Source of the DNA: Allobosea sp. LC85
GTDB taxonomy: Bacteria > Pseudomonadota > Alphaproteobacteria > Rhizobiales > Beijerinckiaceae
Length of the DNA stretch: 64,000 nt
Direction: 5' to 3'
Assembly: GCF_000735605.1 (NCBI RefSeq)
Contig: NZ_JPKG01000052.1
Coordinates: forward strand, 1-64,000
In this document: positions 9,210 to 18,378 of the stretch, one piece after another
Layout of the letters: the number at the start of each line of letters is the position of its first letter
Position numbering within the stretch: the first letter of the stretch is position 1
The notes under the pieces: model-generated
Database searches by the model: none
What the model was told of the DNA's origin: nothing
What the model saw: the letters and a program-made list of their open reading frames with translations, nothing else
Translations under genes and position numbers: made by a program

Positions 9210-9641
9210 TCAGATGATGCCGTGCTTCCTGAGAAGCGCCTGCTCGTCGCCCGACACCCAGCCAAAGACCTTCGGCTCGGCACCGAGCTTCTGGACGAAG
9301 TAGTGAACCTCGAAATCCAGAGCAATGTCGGGTTGATCCTTGCGGGCATAGGTTGCCGTCCAGGCAACATGAGCCACGCAATGCTGGTCATCCATGGGGG
9401 AGAGGCGGATGGTCCGTATCCGCATGTCCTTCGTCCCTATCGCCCGATAATGCGCATAGCCTTGCGCCATGACCTGCCTGAGTTGATCGTCGTTCTTGCC
9501 GGTCATCACGCCGGCAGGGGAGGCGGCGATGAACTCGGACGCATACAGCGCCGCGATCTCATCGCCGTCGATGTCGCCGCCGAGGGACTTTCTGAAAAAG
9601 CTCTCGTACCGCTCGAAGAATGTCCGAACGTCGGTCTCCAT
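9210..9641 (-). CDS. NTF2-like (SnoaL/DUF4440-type) protein
   Basis: 143 residues with a GGAGAGG site upstream of the ATG at 9641. The layout fits the NTF2-like fold: N-terminal helices with FFERYESFFRKSL, a catalytic-pocket-like stretch ALYASEFIAASPAG, then beta strands MRIRTIRLSPMDDQHCVAHVAWTA (two strands) and FEVHYFVQKL. Members include small-molecule isomerases, dehydratases and binding proteins, so no reaction can be assigned. It is transcribed in the same direction as, and downstream of, the TetR gene ending at 9766, so it may be part of that regulated unit. Confidence 0.75.
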   Translation of the reverse strand: METDVRTFFERYESFFRKSLGGDIDGDEIAALYASEFIAASPAGVMTGKNDDQLRQVMAQGYAHYRAIGTKDMRIRTIRLSPMDDQHCVAHVAWTATYARKDQPDIALDFEVHYFVQKLGAEPKVFGWVSGDEQALLRKHGII

Positions 9642-9765
9642 AACGTCCTCTCCAAGTGTGCCTGTCTTGTAGAAGTGAGCCTATCTCGCAGGGGGGCGGG
9701 AACCGACATGACGGGGACGAACGCGAGTGTGCGGCATTCGGTTCCTCTGCGTCGCGCGAGACCAG

Positions 9766-10473
9766 TCACGCCCGCAGCCCCGGTGGCACCGCGCCATCGC
9801 GCAACGCGGTTTCGTCATCCGCAGTCGGAAGCGCACGGAACAGGGCCGCGATCATGTGCACGAAGAAGGCGCACATGCGCGGATCGCCCGATTGCGCACG
9901 GCCCTCGGACAGCCGTTCGACCCGGCGGTCGGCGACATGCATCAGGAGCGCTCCGAGCGCATATTCATAGCCCCAGACCATCGTCTCGCGTGAGCGGCCG
10001 GGGAGGGCCTGCATCATCGCATCGATCAGGCTATGGGCGAGACGGTCGTAGACGCGTTCGATGATCGCGCTCGCCTCCGGCCCCGGGTCCCAGGCCGTGC
10101 GGGCGACAAGCAGCGAGAATGCCTCTGCGCCCGCTTCGCGCAGGCGAATGACCGGCTCCGCCCAGGCCCGGACCAGATCCTCGACCGCCTGGGGATTGGC
10201 GCCGGAGATATCGACCGCGGCAATCCGGTCGATGCGCTCGGTGACGTAGCCGCTGCGATGCGCGAAGACCGCGGAGAACAGGTCCTCCTTGCGCCCGAAA
10301 TGATAGCCGACGAGGGCGAGCGGCACCTTGGCCGCGCCCGCGATGTCGCGGACCGAAACGCCGGCATAGCCGCGCTCGGCGAACAAGGCCTCGGCCGCAC
10401 CGAGGATGGCGAGCCGCCTGTCCTGCGCCGCCTCGGCCTTCCGCGAACGCTTGCCCTCGACCGGTCCGGTCAT
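9766..10473 (-). CDS. TetR/AcrR-family transcriptional repressor
   Basis: 235 residues from the ATG at 10473, which has a TGGAG site; a longer start at 10524 would run across the operator palindrome and is less likely. The N-terminal helix-turn-helix is clear: [40 protein letters not shown] and [10 protein letters not shown]. The C-terminal ligand/dimer domain (about 80-225) is long, as in the CerR/YbiH-like subgroup. It is divergent from the cyclase operon starting at 10577 and likely represses it through the palindrome at 10508-10525. Inducer unknown. Confidence 0.9.
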   Translation of the reverse strand: MTGPVEGKRSRKAEAAQDRRLAILGAAEALFAERGYAGVSVRDIAGAAKVPLALVGYHFGRKEDLFSAVFAHRSGYVTERIDRIAAVDISGANPQAVEDLVRAWAEPVIRLREAGAEAFSLLVARTAWDPGPEASAIIERVYDRLAHSLIDAMMQALPGRSRETMVWGYEYALGALLMHVADRRVERLSEGRAQSGDPRMCAFFVHMIAALFRALPTADDETALRDGAVPPGLRA

Positions 10474-10507
10474 GCGGTTTGCTCCATCAGCACCCCTCGT
10501 CGTTGAT

Positions 10508-10525
10508 CTTGTACGATCGTCCAAG
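10508..10525. promoter_or_regulatory. Candidate TetR operator
   Basis: CTTGTACGATCGTCCAAG is an inverted repeat matching its reverse complement at 16 of 18 positions. It lies in the 103-base gap between the divergent TetR gene and the cyclase operon, a typical operator position. Function is inferred from symmetry and place. Confidence 0.6.
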
Positions 10526-10576
10526 ATATCCTATCCCATTCCCGACGCCGGCAAGCCCGGCTTGTGGCTGGCGGCG

Positions 10577-11347
10577 ATGACCCTGATCGATCTGTCCATT
10601 CCCCTGGAAAACGACGTACCCGCCGATCCGCCTTTCCAGAAGGTGAGGATCGACTACCGCCATCATGGTGAGACGGCGACGGAAATCGCCGCTGCCTTCC
10701 CGGGCCTGCGTCCCGAGCAGCTTCCCGATGGCCAGGGCTGGGCGGTCGAGCAGGTCCATATCTCGACCCATAACGGCACCCATGTCGATGCTCCCTGGCA
10801 TTATCATCCGACGATGGATGGCGGCGTCCGGGCCGCGACGATCGACGAATTGCCGCTCGACTGGTTCATCAGGCCGGGCGTGAAGCTCGATTTCCGCCAT
10901 ATGCCGGACGGGCATGTCGTGACGCCCGACGAGATCGACGCCGAACTCCAGCGCATCGGCCATCGCTTGGCGCCTTTCGAGATCGTCGTCGCAAACACCC
11001 GCGCCGGCCAGCGCTATGGCGAGGCCGACTACATCCATTCCGGTTGCGGTTTTGGGCGGGCAGCGACGCTGCATCTCGTCCGGCAAGGCATCCGCGTCGT
11101 CGGCACCGATGGCTGGAGCTGGGATGCCCCGTTCAGCCATACGGCGCGCCGCTTCGCCGAGACCGGGGACGCCTCGCTGATCTGGGAAGGGCACAAGGCC
11201 GGCCGCGAGGCCGGCTACTGCCAGATCGAGAAGCTGCACAATCTGGAAGCGCTGCCGCCGACGGGATTCACCATCTCCTGCCTGCCGGTGAAGGTGAAGG
11301 GCGGCTCGGCCGGCTGGACCCGGGCTGTCGCCATTCTGAACGCATGA
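10577..11347 (+). CDS. Cyclase-family (kynurenine-formamidase-like) metal hydrolase
   Basis: 256 residues from the ATG at 10577, where homology begins ([19 protein letters not shown]). The family hallmark [12 protein letters not shown], which supplies metal-ligand His and Asp residues, is near residue 60; a second conserved block [15 protein letters not shown] precedes the C-terminus. The family (PF04199) contains arylformamidases, isatin hydrolases and other amide or lactam hydrolases. First gene of an operon with a BKACE protein, a lactonase and a binding protein, it probably opens or hydrolyses a ring or amide in a short catabolic route; the substrate is not identifiable. Confidence 0.88.
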   Translation: MTLIDLSIPLENDVPADPPFQKVRIDYRHHGETATEIAAAFPGLRPEQLPDGQGWAVEQVHISTHNGTHVDAPWHYHPTMDGGVRAATIDELPLDWFIRPGVKLDFRHMPDGHVVTPDEIDAELQRIGHRLAPFEIVVANTRAGQRYGEADYIHSGCGFGRAATLHLVRQGIRVVGTDGWSWDAPFSHTARRFAETGDASLIWEGHKAGREAGYCQIEKLHNLEALPPTGFTISCLPVKVKGGSAGWTRAVAILNA

Positions 11348-11396
11348 CATCGCAGGCATAGGTCGAAAAGCAGCGGCCGATCCCGGGGAGGGGCAT

Positions 11397-12323
11397 ATGG
11401 GCAAGGTCATCATCACCTGTGCGGTCACGGGCGGCATCCATACGCCGACCATGTCCGAACACCTGCCGATCACGCCGGGCGAGATCGCCCAGCAGGCGAT
11501 CGAGGCGGCGGAAGCCGGCGCGGCCATCCTGCATCTGCACGCACGCGATCCCAGGGATGGGCGGCCGACGCCCAATCCGGCCGTGTTCATGGAGTTCCTG
11601 CCGCGGATCAAGCAGGCGACCGATGCGGTGATCAACATCACCACGGGCGGCGGTCTCAACATGACCGTCGGGGAGCGCCTTGCCGCTCCACTGCAGGCCG
11701 CGCCCGAGATGTGCTCGCTCAACATGGGCTCGATGAATTTTGCGCTGCATCCGCTCGCCAAGCGCTACAGCAACTGGAAGCATGGCTGGGAAGAGCCCTA
11801 TCTCTCCGGCACGAAGGATTTCATCTTCCGCAACACCTTCGCCGATATCGAGCGGATCTATAAGCTGCTCGGCGAGGGGCACGGCACCAAGTTCGAGCAT
11901 GAATGCTACGATGTGGGCCATCTCTACAACCTCGCCCATTGCCTCGATCAGGGCTGGTTCAAGCCTCCTGTCTTCCTGCAGCTGATCTTCGGGATTCTCG
12001 GCGGCATCGGCGCCGACATGGACAATCTGATGTTCATGAAGCGCACGGCCGACAAGCTGTTCGGCAAGGACTATCAGTGGTCCGTCCTGGCCGCGGGCCG
12101 GCACCAGATGCCGTTCTGCACGCAAGCCGCGATGATGGGGGGTAATGTCCGCGTCGGCCTCGAGGACAGCCTGTTCATCGGCCGCGGGCAGCTCGCCCGC
12201 AGCAATGCCGAGCAGGTCGCGAAGATCCGGCGCATCGTCGAGGAACTCGGGATGGAGATAGCGACGCCGGCGGAAGCACGCGCCGCGCTCGGGCTGAAGG
12301 GCGGCGACCAGGTGAATTTCTGA
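11397..12323 (+). CDS. BKACE-family (DUF849) beta-keto acid cleavage enzyme
   Basis: 308 residues, full length for the family. The start GKVIITCAVTGGIHTP, the metal site AAILHLHARDPRDGRPT near residue 41 and INITTGGG near residue 80 are diagnostic. Known members (such as 3-keto-5-aminohexanoate cleavage enzyme) condense a beta-keto acid with acetyl-CoA to give acetoacetate and a CoA ester. A GGGGAGGGG site precedes the ATG. It lies 50 bases after the cyclase gene and 9 bases before the lactonase gene, so the three enzymes very probably work in one pathway for an unknown beta-keto or amino-keto acid. Confidence 0.92.
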   Translation: MGKVIITCAVTGGIHTPTMSEHLPITPGEIAQQAIEAAEAGAAILHLHARDPRDGRPTPNPAVFMEFLPRIKQATDAVINITTGGGLNMTVGERLAAPLQAAPEMCSLNMGSMNFALHPLAKRYSNWKHGWEEPYLSGTKDFIFRNTFADIERIYKLLGEGHGTKFEHECYDVGHLYNLAHCLDQGWFKPPVFLQLIFGILGGIGADMDNLMFMKRTADKLFGKDYQWSVLAAGRHQMPFCTQAAMMGGNVRVGLEDSLFIGRGQLARSNAEQVAKIRRIVEELGMEIATPAEARAALGLKGGDQVNF

Positions 12324-12331
12324 GGCGCGTG

Positions 12332-13372
12332 ATGGCGGGGACATCCAATCCGATCGACGGTTTCGCGGTCGATCCCGCGGCGATCCACTATGTCGGCGAA
12401 GGCCTGCAGCGCCCGGAATGCATCCTGGCCGAGCCGGACGGCACGCTCTGGTCGGCCGATGCGCGCGGCGGGGTCGTGCGCATCGCCCCGGACGGGCGCC
12501 AGCACCTGATCGTGCAGCAGGCGAGCCGGGGTTTTGCCGAGGCTGGAAACGACGCGGAGCGCTTCGTCGCCGGGACCTTGCCGAACGGGCTGGCCTTCGC
12601 CCGCAATGGCGACATCCTGATCTCGAATTTCGGGACCGACCGGCTCGAGGTGATGACCCGGGACGGAGAGACGCGCGTCCTCATCGACAACATCGGCGGC
12701 GAGCCGATCGGCAAGGTCAATTTCGTGCTGCGCGACAGCCGGGACCGGATCTGGCTGACGATCTCGACCCGCACGAAGAACTGGATGAAGGCGATGAGCC
12801 CCGCCATCCGGGACGGTTACGTCGCGCTCTATGACGGCGGGCGCCTGCGCGTCGTCGCCGACGGCTTCCATTTCACCAACGAGATCAGGCTCGATGCAGC
12901 CGAGGAGTGGCTCTATGTCGTCGAGACCTGCGGCCGCCGCGTGACGCGGCTGCGCGTCGGCGGGGATGGCAGCCTCTCGCGGCGCGAGACCTTCGGCCCA
13001 AGCGACCATGGCGCCTTCATCGACGGCATCGCCTTCGACGCCCATGGCAATCTCTGGGGCACCCATGTCATGACCGACCGCATCTTCGCGATCACGCCCG
13101 ACGGCGATCTGCGCATCCTGCTCGACGATGATCGCGGCAGCGAGCCGGGCAGGGCGCTGATGGCGGCCTTCGCCCGCGATGAGGCGACGCCCGAGCTGAT
13201 GCTCGCCTGCGGCGGCAGCATCGCCCCCTGGTTCGCCAGCATCACCTTCGGCGGTCCCGATTTGGGCACGGCCTATATCGGCAGCCTCCGGGGCACGCGC
13301 ATCCCGGCATTCCGGTCGCCTGTCGCCGGATTGCCGCTGGCTCATTGGTACGGAATCGATCGACCCGCCTGA
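12332..13372 (+). CDS. SMP-30/gluconolactonase-like protein
   Basis: 346 residues from the ATG at 12332 (a GTG directly before it is also in frame). Six-bladed propeller features are visible: VGEGLQRPECILAEPDGTLW with the metal-binding Glu, ADARGGVVRI, LPNGLAFARNGDIL, FTNEIRLDAAEEWLYVVET and FIDGIAFDAHGNLWG. Relatives hydrolyse lactones in the presence of a divalent metal. It starts 9 bases after the BKACE gene. With the cyclase-family hydrolase it suggests a substrate that passes through a lactone or similar ring. Confidence 0.88.
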   Translation: MAGTSNPIDGFAVDPAAIHYVGEGLQRPECILAEPDGTLWSADARGGVVRIAPDGRQHLIVQQASRGFAEAGNDAERFVAGTLPNGLAFARNGDILISNFGTDRLEVMTRDGETRVLIDNIGGEPIGKVNFVLRDSRDRIWLTISTRTKNWMKAMSPAIRDGYVALYDGGRLRVVADGFHFTNEIRLDAAEEWLYVVETCGRRVTRLRVGGDGSLSRRETFGPSDHGAFIDGIAFDAHGNLWGTHVMTDRIFAITPDGDLRILLDDDRGSEPGRALMAAFARDEATPELMLACGGSIAPWFASITFGGPDLGTAYIGSLRGTRIPAFRSPVAGLPLAHWYGIDRPA

Positions 13373-13397
13373 CGGTCGACGGAGTGGGAGGATTGGA

Positions 13398-14609
13398 ATG
13401 CGGATCAAGTTCGTAGCAGCGACCGTGGCGCTGGCGCTCGGGTGGCCCGGCCTCGCGGCCCGGGCGGAGGTCTCCGACGGGGTCGTCAAGATCGGCGTCC
13501 TGACCGACATGTCCGGCGTCTATTCCGACATCACCGGCAAGGGCTCGGTGCTGGCGACCCGGATGGCGATCGATGATTGCCTTGCGGCCGAATGCGCCGG
13601 CATGACGATCGAGACGGTCTCGGCCGATCATCAGAACAAGGCCGATATCGCCTCGGTGATCGCGCGCGAATGGATCGACCAGCAGAAGGTCGATGTCCTC
13701 GCCGACATGTCCAACGCCTCGCTCCAGCTCGCCTTGCCGCCGCTGCTGAAGGAGAAGAACCGGGTCGGCCTGTTTCCGGGCGGCACGGCGCGGCTGACGG
13801 GCGACGCCTGCCAGCCCGATCATATCGTGCAATGGATGTGGGACACCTATGTCCAGGTCTCCGGGGTCGCGAATGCGCTGACCAAGCCGGGCTCGAAATG
13901 GTATCTCGTGACGGCGAATTATGCGCTGGGACACCAGCTCGAAGCCGATACCAAGACCCTGGTGACGGCCAAGGGCGGGAGCTATCTCGGCTCGGTCCGG
14001 CATGCCTTTCCCGCGACCGAGCTCTCGTCGCAGCTGCTGACGGCGCAAGGGTCGGGTGCCGATATCATCGCGCTGGCGAATGCCGGCGGCGACACGATCG
14101 CCGGCATCAAGACGGCCCGGGATTTCGGCGTCGGGCAGGGCGCCCAGAAGCTGGTCGCCTTCTTCATGACCGTGATGGATGTGAAGAGCGTCGGCCTCCA
14201 GGGCGCGCAGGGCACGGTGCTGACCGAGGGCTTCTACTGGAACCTGGACGAGCGGACCCGCGCCTTCTCCGAGCGCTTCAAGGCGAAGAACGGCACCGTT
14301 CCCTCGGCCATCCATGCCGGCATCTATTCGGCGGTCCGGCACTATCTCAAGGCGGTCGCGGCCGCGAAATCCGACGACGCCAAGACGGTCATCGCCAGGA
14401 TGCGCGAGATCCCGATCCAGGACGATGTCGTGCGGAACGCGAAGCTGCGCGAGGATGGACGCATGGTCCATGACTTCTACGTCTTCCAGGTGAAGAAGCC
14501 GGAGGAGTCGAAGGGCGACTGGGACTTCTACAACCTCGTCGCGACCATCCCCGGAGACCAGGCCTTCCGCTCACTCGCGGATGGCGCCTGCCCGGCCATC
14601 AAGAAATAG
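13398..14609 (+). CDS. Liv-type ABC substrate-binding protein
   Basis: 403 residues; GGGAGGA site before the ATG; signal peptide about 1-23 (VALALGWPGLAARAE). The mature protein opens with VVKIGVLTDMSGVYSDITG and has the two-lobe layout of periplasmic-binding type I proteins of the branched-chain amino acid (LivJ/HAAT) family, including AIDDCLAAECAGM and VDVLADMSNASLQLALPPLL. It is the last gene of the cyclase-BKACE-lactonase operon and likely captures that pathway's substrate. No permease or ATPase of the Liv class is in the window, so it must pair with components encoded elsewhere or act as a sensor. Confidence 0.9.
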   Translation: MRIKFVAATVALALGWPGLAARAEVSDGVVKIGVLTDMSGVYSDITGKGSVLATRMAIDDCLAAECAGMTIETVSADHQNKADIASVIAREWIDQQKVDVLADMSNASLQLALPPLLKEKNRVGLFPGGTARLTGDACQPDHIVQWMWDTYVQVSGVANALTKPGSKWYLVTANYALGHQLEADTKTLVTAKGGSYLGSVRHAFPATELSSQLLTAQGSGADIIALANAGGDTIAGIKTARDFGVGQGAQKLVAFFMTVMDVKSVGLQGAQGTVLTEGFYWNLDERTRAFSERFKAKNGTVPSAIHAGIYSAVRHYLKAVAAAKSDDAKTVIARMREIPIQDDVVRNAKLREDGRMVHDFYVFQVKKPEESKGDWDFYNLVATIPGDQAFRSLADGACPAIKK

Positions 14610-14627
14610 GGGGGCGTCGACGCAAGA

Positions 14628-14730
14628 GCATGCTGCGAAAGACTGGCAACGGTTTTTCGCATGCTCAAAACGATGAGAATCGATCACGTTTTCTGCGTTT
14701 GGACGATTTCGTCCAAACGCAGCGTGATCC
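14628..14730. repeat. Palindromic intergenic element with perfect 14-bp hairpin
   Basis: Two stems follow each other. The first pairs GAGCATGC...GAAA with TTTCGCATGCTC (14631-14666). The second is perfect: CTGCGTTTGGACGA (14693-14706) and its complement (14709-14722) with a 2-base loop, widened by ATCACG/CGTGAT. The build is like that of the AGCATCGG element but the sequence differs. It follows the binding-protein gene and could end or protect that transcript; no T-run follows. Confidence 0.7.
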
Positions 14731-15290
14731 AGGTCTGGGGCCGAGGAGGTCATCTCCCTGGCCCCAGACTTTCAGGAAAGCGCGCCGCCTCGCCCATTTT
14801 GGCGCAAGCCCTTGCATGCGGCGCGTGCAGTTCGCTGACAACAGCGCCAATCGCGGCTGGCCCGTGGCCGGTCCAGCTCGACGCCCCCGGCCGTCCGCTT
14901 CCGGGCCGCCGCCCGATATTTGCTGCTGGCGCGAGGCGACATCGGCCGGTGGGCTCGCCGCATTGGCTGAGATCACCGCTGCTCGCCTGGTCGATGCCTT
15001 GATCGCAGCGTGGCCAACCCGGCCGGACGCGGTTCCTTCCCGCCTTTCGTGCCAGCGCGCCCGCTCCCTCCGGGCTGGAGGGGAAGACCTGTCCTTCATA
15101 GGCCCCACTGCGCAAGCCACGTCCCGCGGCACAAGAGGCGCAAGAAACGCAAGCGCAGACCGGTGGCAGGCTCTTCATCGCGTCATTCCGATGGTTTCCT
15201 TGCTCCCTGCGTCGTCGCCACGCGCCTCTCTCGCGGCCACCGTTCCTGAGGGGTCTCATGGCTAGGCGTTGACGCCTGCGCCTGGTCATC
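14731..15290. other. Gene-poor GC-rich stretch
   Basis: About 560 bases between the hairpin element and the FadR-type regulator. Several overlapping frames are open on both strands, but all are Arg/Ala/Ser-rich with no domain, no conserved start and no good ribosome binding site. No gene is supported here. Confidence 0.5.
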
Positions 15291-15294
15291 GTAT

Positions 15295-15305
15295 TGGTCT
15301 GACCA
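15295..15305. promoter_or_regulatory. Candidate FadR/GntR-type operator
   Basis: TGGTCTGACCA is a perfect palindrome around a central T, 25 bases upstream of the FadR-family start codon. FCD-type GntR regulators commonly bind TGGTnnnACCA-like sites, so autoregulation is likely. Confidence 0.6.
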
Positions 15306-15329
15306 GAACAAAAAACAAGTGATCTTGGG

Positions 15330-16070
15330 ATGGACGCTCACGCTGCAGAGGACCCGAAAGGGTTCGAGAAGGTTTTTGCGTTCTTGCGCGAACAGCTTCT
15401 CGACGGCACCCTCAAGCCCGGCGACAGACTGATCGCCGAGCGCGAACTCGCCGTGCAACTCGGCGTCAGCCGGCCGATCGTGCGTGAAGCGCTGCGAGCC
15501 CTGCACATGCTGGGCATCGTCGAGATCCGGGATCGCATCGGCACGATCGTCAAGCGCCCCGACATCTCGATGCTGAAGGACTTCTTCGCGCTGGCGCTGG
15601 CTCAGCAGGCCGACCTCATCGATGATGTCATGGAGGCCCGCATCGCCATCGAATGCCAGGCGATCCGGCTCGCATGCGAGCGCGCGATGATTGCCGATTT
15701 CGAGCGCCTGCAGCGCGCGCTCGTCCGCATCGGCGCGACGATCGACGAGGCCGAGGCCGGCAGCCTGGCCGATTACGATTTCCATCGGGCGATCGTGCTG
15801 GCCTCGCGCTCGCAGACACTCGCTGTCCTGCACGACTCGATGTCGACCTTGCTCGCCCGCTCGCATCGCAGCCGGCGCGAACTGGTGCAGATGTTCGGCT
15901 CGATGAAGACCTATCTGATCGAGGACCATAGGAGGGTCTTCGACGCCATCGTCGCGCGTGACCCCGATCGCGCCGAAGTCACCTTGCGACGGCATTTTGC
16001 CATCGGCGACGAATACCGGCGCCGCGCGGCGCTGGGCGACGGGGACCGAGGCGAACCGACCACCGGCTAG
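15330..16070 (+). CDS. GntR-family (FadR/FCD subfamily) transcriptional regulator
   Basis: 246 residues. The winged helix is typical: LLDGTLKPGDRLIAERELAV, LGVSRPIVREALRALHMLGI and VEIRDRIGTIV. The FCD domain (about 90-230) keeps metal/ligand-binding residues in ARIAIECQAI, YDFHRAIVLASR and EDHRRVFDAIVARD. It opens a same-strand block of a dehydrogenase and a four-gene ABC transporter and very likely controls it in response to a carboxylate or sugar acid. A perfect TGGTC-GACCA palindrome lies just upstream. Confidence 0.92.
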   Translation: MDAHAAEDPKGFEKVFAFLREQLLDGTLKPGDRLIAERELAVQLGVSRPIVREALRALHMLGIVEIRDRIGTIVKRPDISMLKDFFALALAQQADLIDDVMEARIAIECQAIRLACERAMIADFERLQRALVRIGATIDEAEAGSLADYDFHRAIVLASRSQTLAVLHDSMSTLLARSHRSRRELVQMFGSMKTYLIEDHRRVFDAIVARDPDRAEVTLRRHFAIGDEYRRRAALGDGDRGEPTTG

Positions 16071-16095
16071 AGCTTTTCACAAAAAGAGAACCGCT

Positions 16096-16989
16096 ATGGG
16101 ACGAAACGACAAGGGGCGCGTCGGTTTCATCGGCCTCGGCACGATGGGGCGGGAGATGGCGCGCAATCTCCTCGAGGCCGGACACAGCGTGACGGCCTTC
16201 GACATCGTCGGCAGCGCCGTCGAAGAGCTTGTCTCGGCAGGCGCGATCGCGGCGACAAGCCCGGCGCAGGCCGCCGCAGACGCGGATATCGCCATCACGA
16301 TGCTGCCTGACACGCCGCAGGTCGAGGAGGTCGTCTACGGCCCCCAGGGCCTGCTCGCGTCACCACCTGCCGGCCGCCTCGTCGTCGACATGAGCACGAT
16401 CTCGCCGGTTGCCGTGCGCCGCATCCATGCCGACCTCAAGGCGACGGGCACCGATTTCATCGACGCGCCGGTATCCGGCGGACCGATCGGCGCCAAGAAC
16501 GCAGCCCTGTCGATCATGGCCGGCGGCGAGGCCGAAGCTTTTGCCCGTGCCGAGCCCTATTTCAGGGCGATGGGGACGACGATCACCCATGTCGGTGCGC
16601 CGGGCGCCGGCCAGGCGGTCAAGCTCTGCAATCAGCTGATCTGCGGCATCAATATCCAGGCGATCTGCGAGGCGATTGCGCTGGGCCGTGCATCGGGCGT
16701 CGATCTCGAACAGCTCCGGAATGTCCTGCTCGGCGGCTCGGCCGCGTCCTGGATGCTGGAAAAGCTCGGTCCGGCCATGATCGCAGGCGACGTCGGCGCA
16801 GGCTTCCGCATCGACCTGATGCTCAAGGACCTCAGGCTCGTCCAGGAGCAGGCCCAGGCGCTTTCGGTCCCCTTGCCCGGAACCGCCCTGGTCACCAGCC
16901 AGTATATCGAGGCTCGTGCCCATGGCGAAGGCGCCAATGGCAATCAGGCGCTCTTCCGCGTCTACGACCGCATGACGAACCGAAGCTGA
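16096..16989 (+). CDS. 3-hydroxyisobutyrate dehydrogenase-family NAD(P) oxidoreductase
   Basis: 297 residues from the ATG at 16096; the frame extends upstream but homology begins at RVGFIGLGTMGREMARNLLEAGH, the Rossmann nucleotide-binding loop. The substrate-binding motif DFIDAPVSGGPIGAKNA is near residue 130 and the catalytic Lys is in GAGQAVKLCNQ (Lys176). Relatives include 3-hydroxyisobutyrate dehydrogenase and tartronate semialdehyde reductase; the sequence does not decide between them. Its place between the FadR-type regulator and the transporter suggests that it oxidises or reduces the imported compound. Confidence 0.9.
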   Translation: MGRNDKGRVGFIGLGTMGREMARNLLEAGHSVTAFDIVGSAVEELVSAGAIAATSPAQAAADADIAITMLPDTPQVEEVVYGPQGLLASPPAGRLVVDMSTISPVAVRRIHADLKATGTDFIDAPVSGGPIGAKNAALSIMAGGEAEAFARAEPYFRAMGTTITHVGAPGAGQAVKLCNQLICGINIQAICEAIALGRASGVDLEQLRNVLLGGSAASWMLEKLGPAMIAGDVGAGFRIDLMLKDLRLVQEQAQALSVPLPGTALVTSQYIEARAHGEGANGNQALFRVYDRMTNRS

Positions 16990-17003
16990 GGCGGGCGGCT
17001 GCG

Positions 17004-17687
17004 ATGGGCCTGAACCTCGACTTTTCCGTCGTCCTGGAACGCTGGCCCCTGTTTTGGGATGGCGCGGTCATGACGCTGCAACTCGCCGCTCTCGCGATCC
17101 TGTTTGGCGGGGTCATCGGCACCTTCTGCGCCGTCGGCCGCAACAGCGGAAACCGCCTGATCGCCCGGGTCTGCACGCTCTATGTCGAGGCGATCCGCAA
17201 TACGCCGTTGCTGGTCCAGATCTTCCTGGTCTATTTCGGGCTCGCCAGCGTCGGCTTCAAATTCTCGGCCTTCTCCGTCGCGGCTGCCGCGCTCGCGATC
17301 AATGTCGGCGCCTATACCGCTGAAATCATGCGCGCGGGCTTCGAATCCATTCCCGCCGGTCAGATCGAGGCGGCCGAGGGCCTGGCCCTGTCGCGCTTCC
17401 AGATCTACTGGCACGTCATCCTGCTGCCGGCCACCGAGAAGGTCTATCCGGCGCTGACCAGCCAGTTCGTGCTGCTGATGCTGGCCTCGTCCGTGACCTC
17501 GCAGATCTCGGCCGAGGAGCTGACCGCCGTCGCCAACTACATCCAGTCGGACACCTATCGCGCCTTCGAGACCTATATCCTGGTTGCGCTTGCCTATGTC
17601 GTGCTCTCGCTCGTGCTGAGGGCCGGCTTCTGGGCACTGGGGTTTGCGCTGTTTCCGCGCCGCCGGCGCCTTGGCACGGCGTTGTGA
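17004..17687 (+). CDS. Polar-amino-acid-type ABC permease (first)
   Basis: 227 residues with about five membrane helices. The HisM/GlnP-type permease loop is seen in [20 protein letters not shown] with the EAA motif that contacts the ATPase, and the start region has the family's [35 protein letters not shown] is also diagnostic. It lies 14 bases after the dehydrogenase gene and its stop overlaps the start of the second permease. The two permeases should form the membrane channel of one importer. Confidence 0.9.
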   Translation: MGLNLDFSVVLERWPLFWDGAVMTLQLAALAILFGGVIGTFCAVGRNSGNRLIARVCTLYVEAIRNTPLLVQIFLVYFGLASVGFKFSAFSVAAAALAINVGAYTAEIMRAGFESIPAGQIEAAEGLALSRFQIYWHVILLPATEKVYPALTSQFVLLMLASSVTSQISAEELTAVANYIQSDTYRAFETYILVALAYVVLSLVLRAGFWALGFALFPRRRRLGTAL

Positions 17688-18361
17688 CGGCGATGGGTGG
17701 ATCTCTCAACGCCAATCATCTGCTGTTCCTCGGCCATGGCGCGCTGTGGACAATCGGCCTGTCCGCGATCGCGTTGATCGGCGGCGGTCTGCTCGGCTTC
17801 CTGATTGCGCTCGCGCGGGTGTCACCGAGCCGCACGATCCGCCTGCTCAGTGGCGGCTACGTTCAGCTGATCCAGGGAACACCGCTGCTGGTGATCATGT
17901 TCCTCGGCTATTTCGGCCTGTCGGCGCTGGGCTTCTCGATCTCGGCGCTGATGGCGGCCAGCGCCTCGCTGACGATCTATGTCGGTGCCTATTTCGGCGA
18001 GATCTGGCGGGGCTGCATCCAGTCCGTGCCAAAACCGCAATGGGAGGCGGCCGAAGGCCTGGGCTTGAGCCGGACGCAGCGGATGCTGAAGGTCATCCTG
18101 CCGCAGGCGATGCGGATCGCGACGCCGCCGACGGTCGGCTTCATGGTGCAGATCATCAAGAACACCTCGCTGGCCTCGGTCGTCGGCTTCGTCGAACTCG
18201 CCCGCGCCGGTCAGATCATCAACAACTCGCTGTTCGAGCCCTTCCTGATCTACGCGATCATCGCAGTGATCTATTTCGCCCTCTGTTTCCCGATCTCGGC
18301 GCTCAGCCGTCGCCTGGAGCGACGCATGGGCAATGGTCGCACGAAACTGATGCCGGCTTGA
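17684..18361 (+). CDS. Polar-amino-acid-type ABC permease (second)
   Basis: 225 residues if the GTG at 17684, which overlaps the previous stop (GTGA), is used; an ATG at 17693 is the alternative. The segment [20 protein letters not shown] and the EAA loop [20 protein letters not shown] identify a HisQ/HisM-type permease. Partner of the permease just upstream, with the ATPase following after 17 bases. Confidence 0.9.
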   Translation: MTAMGGSLNANHLLFLGHGALWTIGLSAIALIGGGLLGFLIALARVSPSRTIRLLSGGYVQLIQGTPLLVIMFLGYFGLSALGFSISALMAASASLTIYVGAYFGEIWRGCIQSVPKPQWEAAEGLGLSRTQRMLKVILPQAMRIATPPTVGFMVQIIKNTSLASVVGFVELARAGQIINNSLFEPFLIYAIIAVIYFALCFPISALSRRLERRMGNGRTKLMPA

Positions 18362-18378
18362 CCAGGCAGGAGACGCAC

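Noticed and set aside
14731-15290. Possible genes in the gap before the FadR-type regulator
   Set aside because: Frames on both strands are open only through GC bias and show no motif, start signal or balanced composition.
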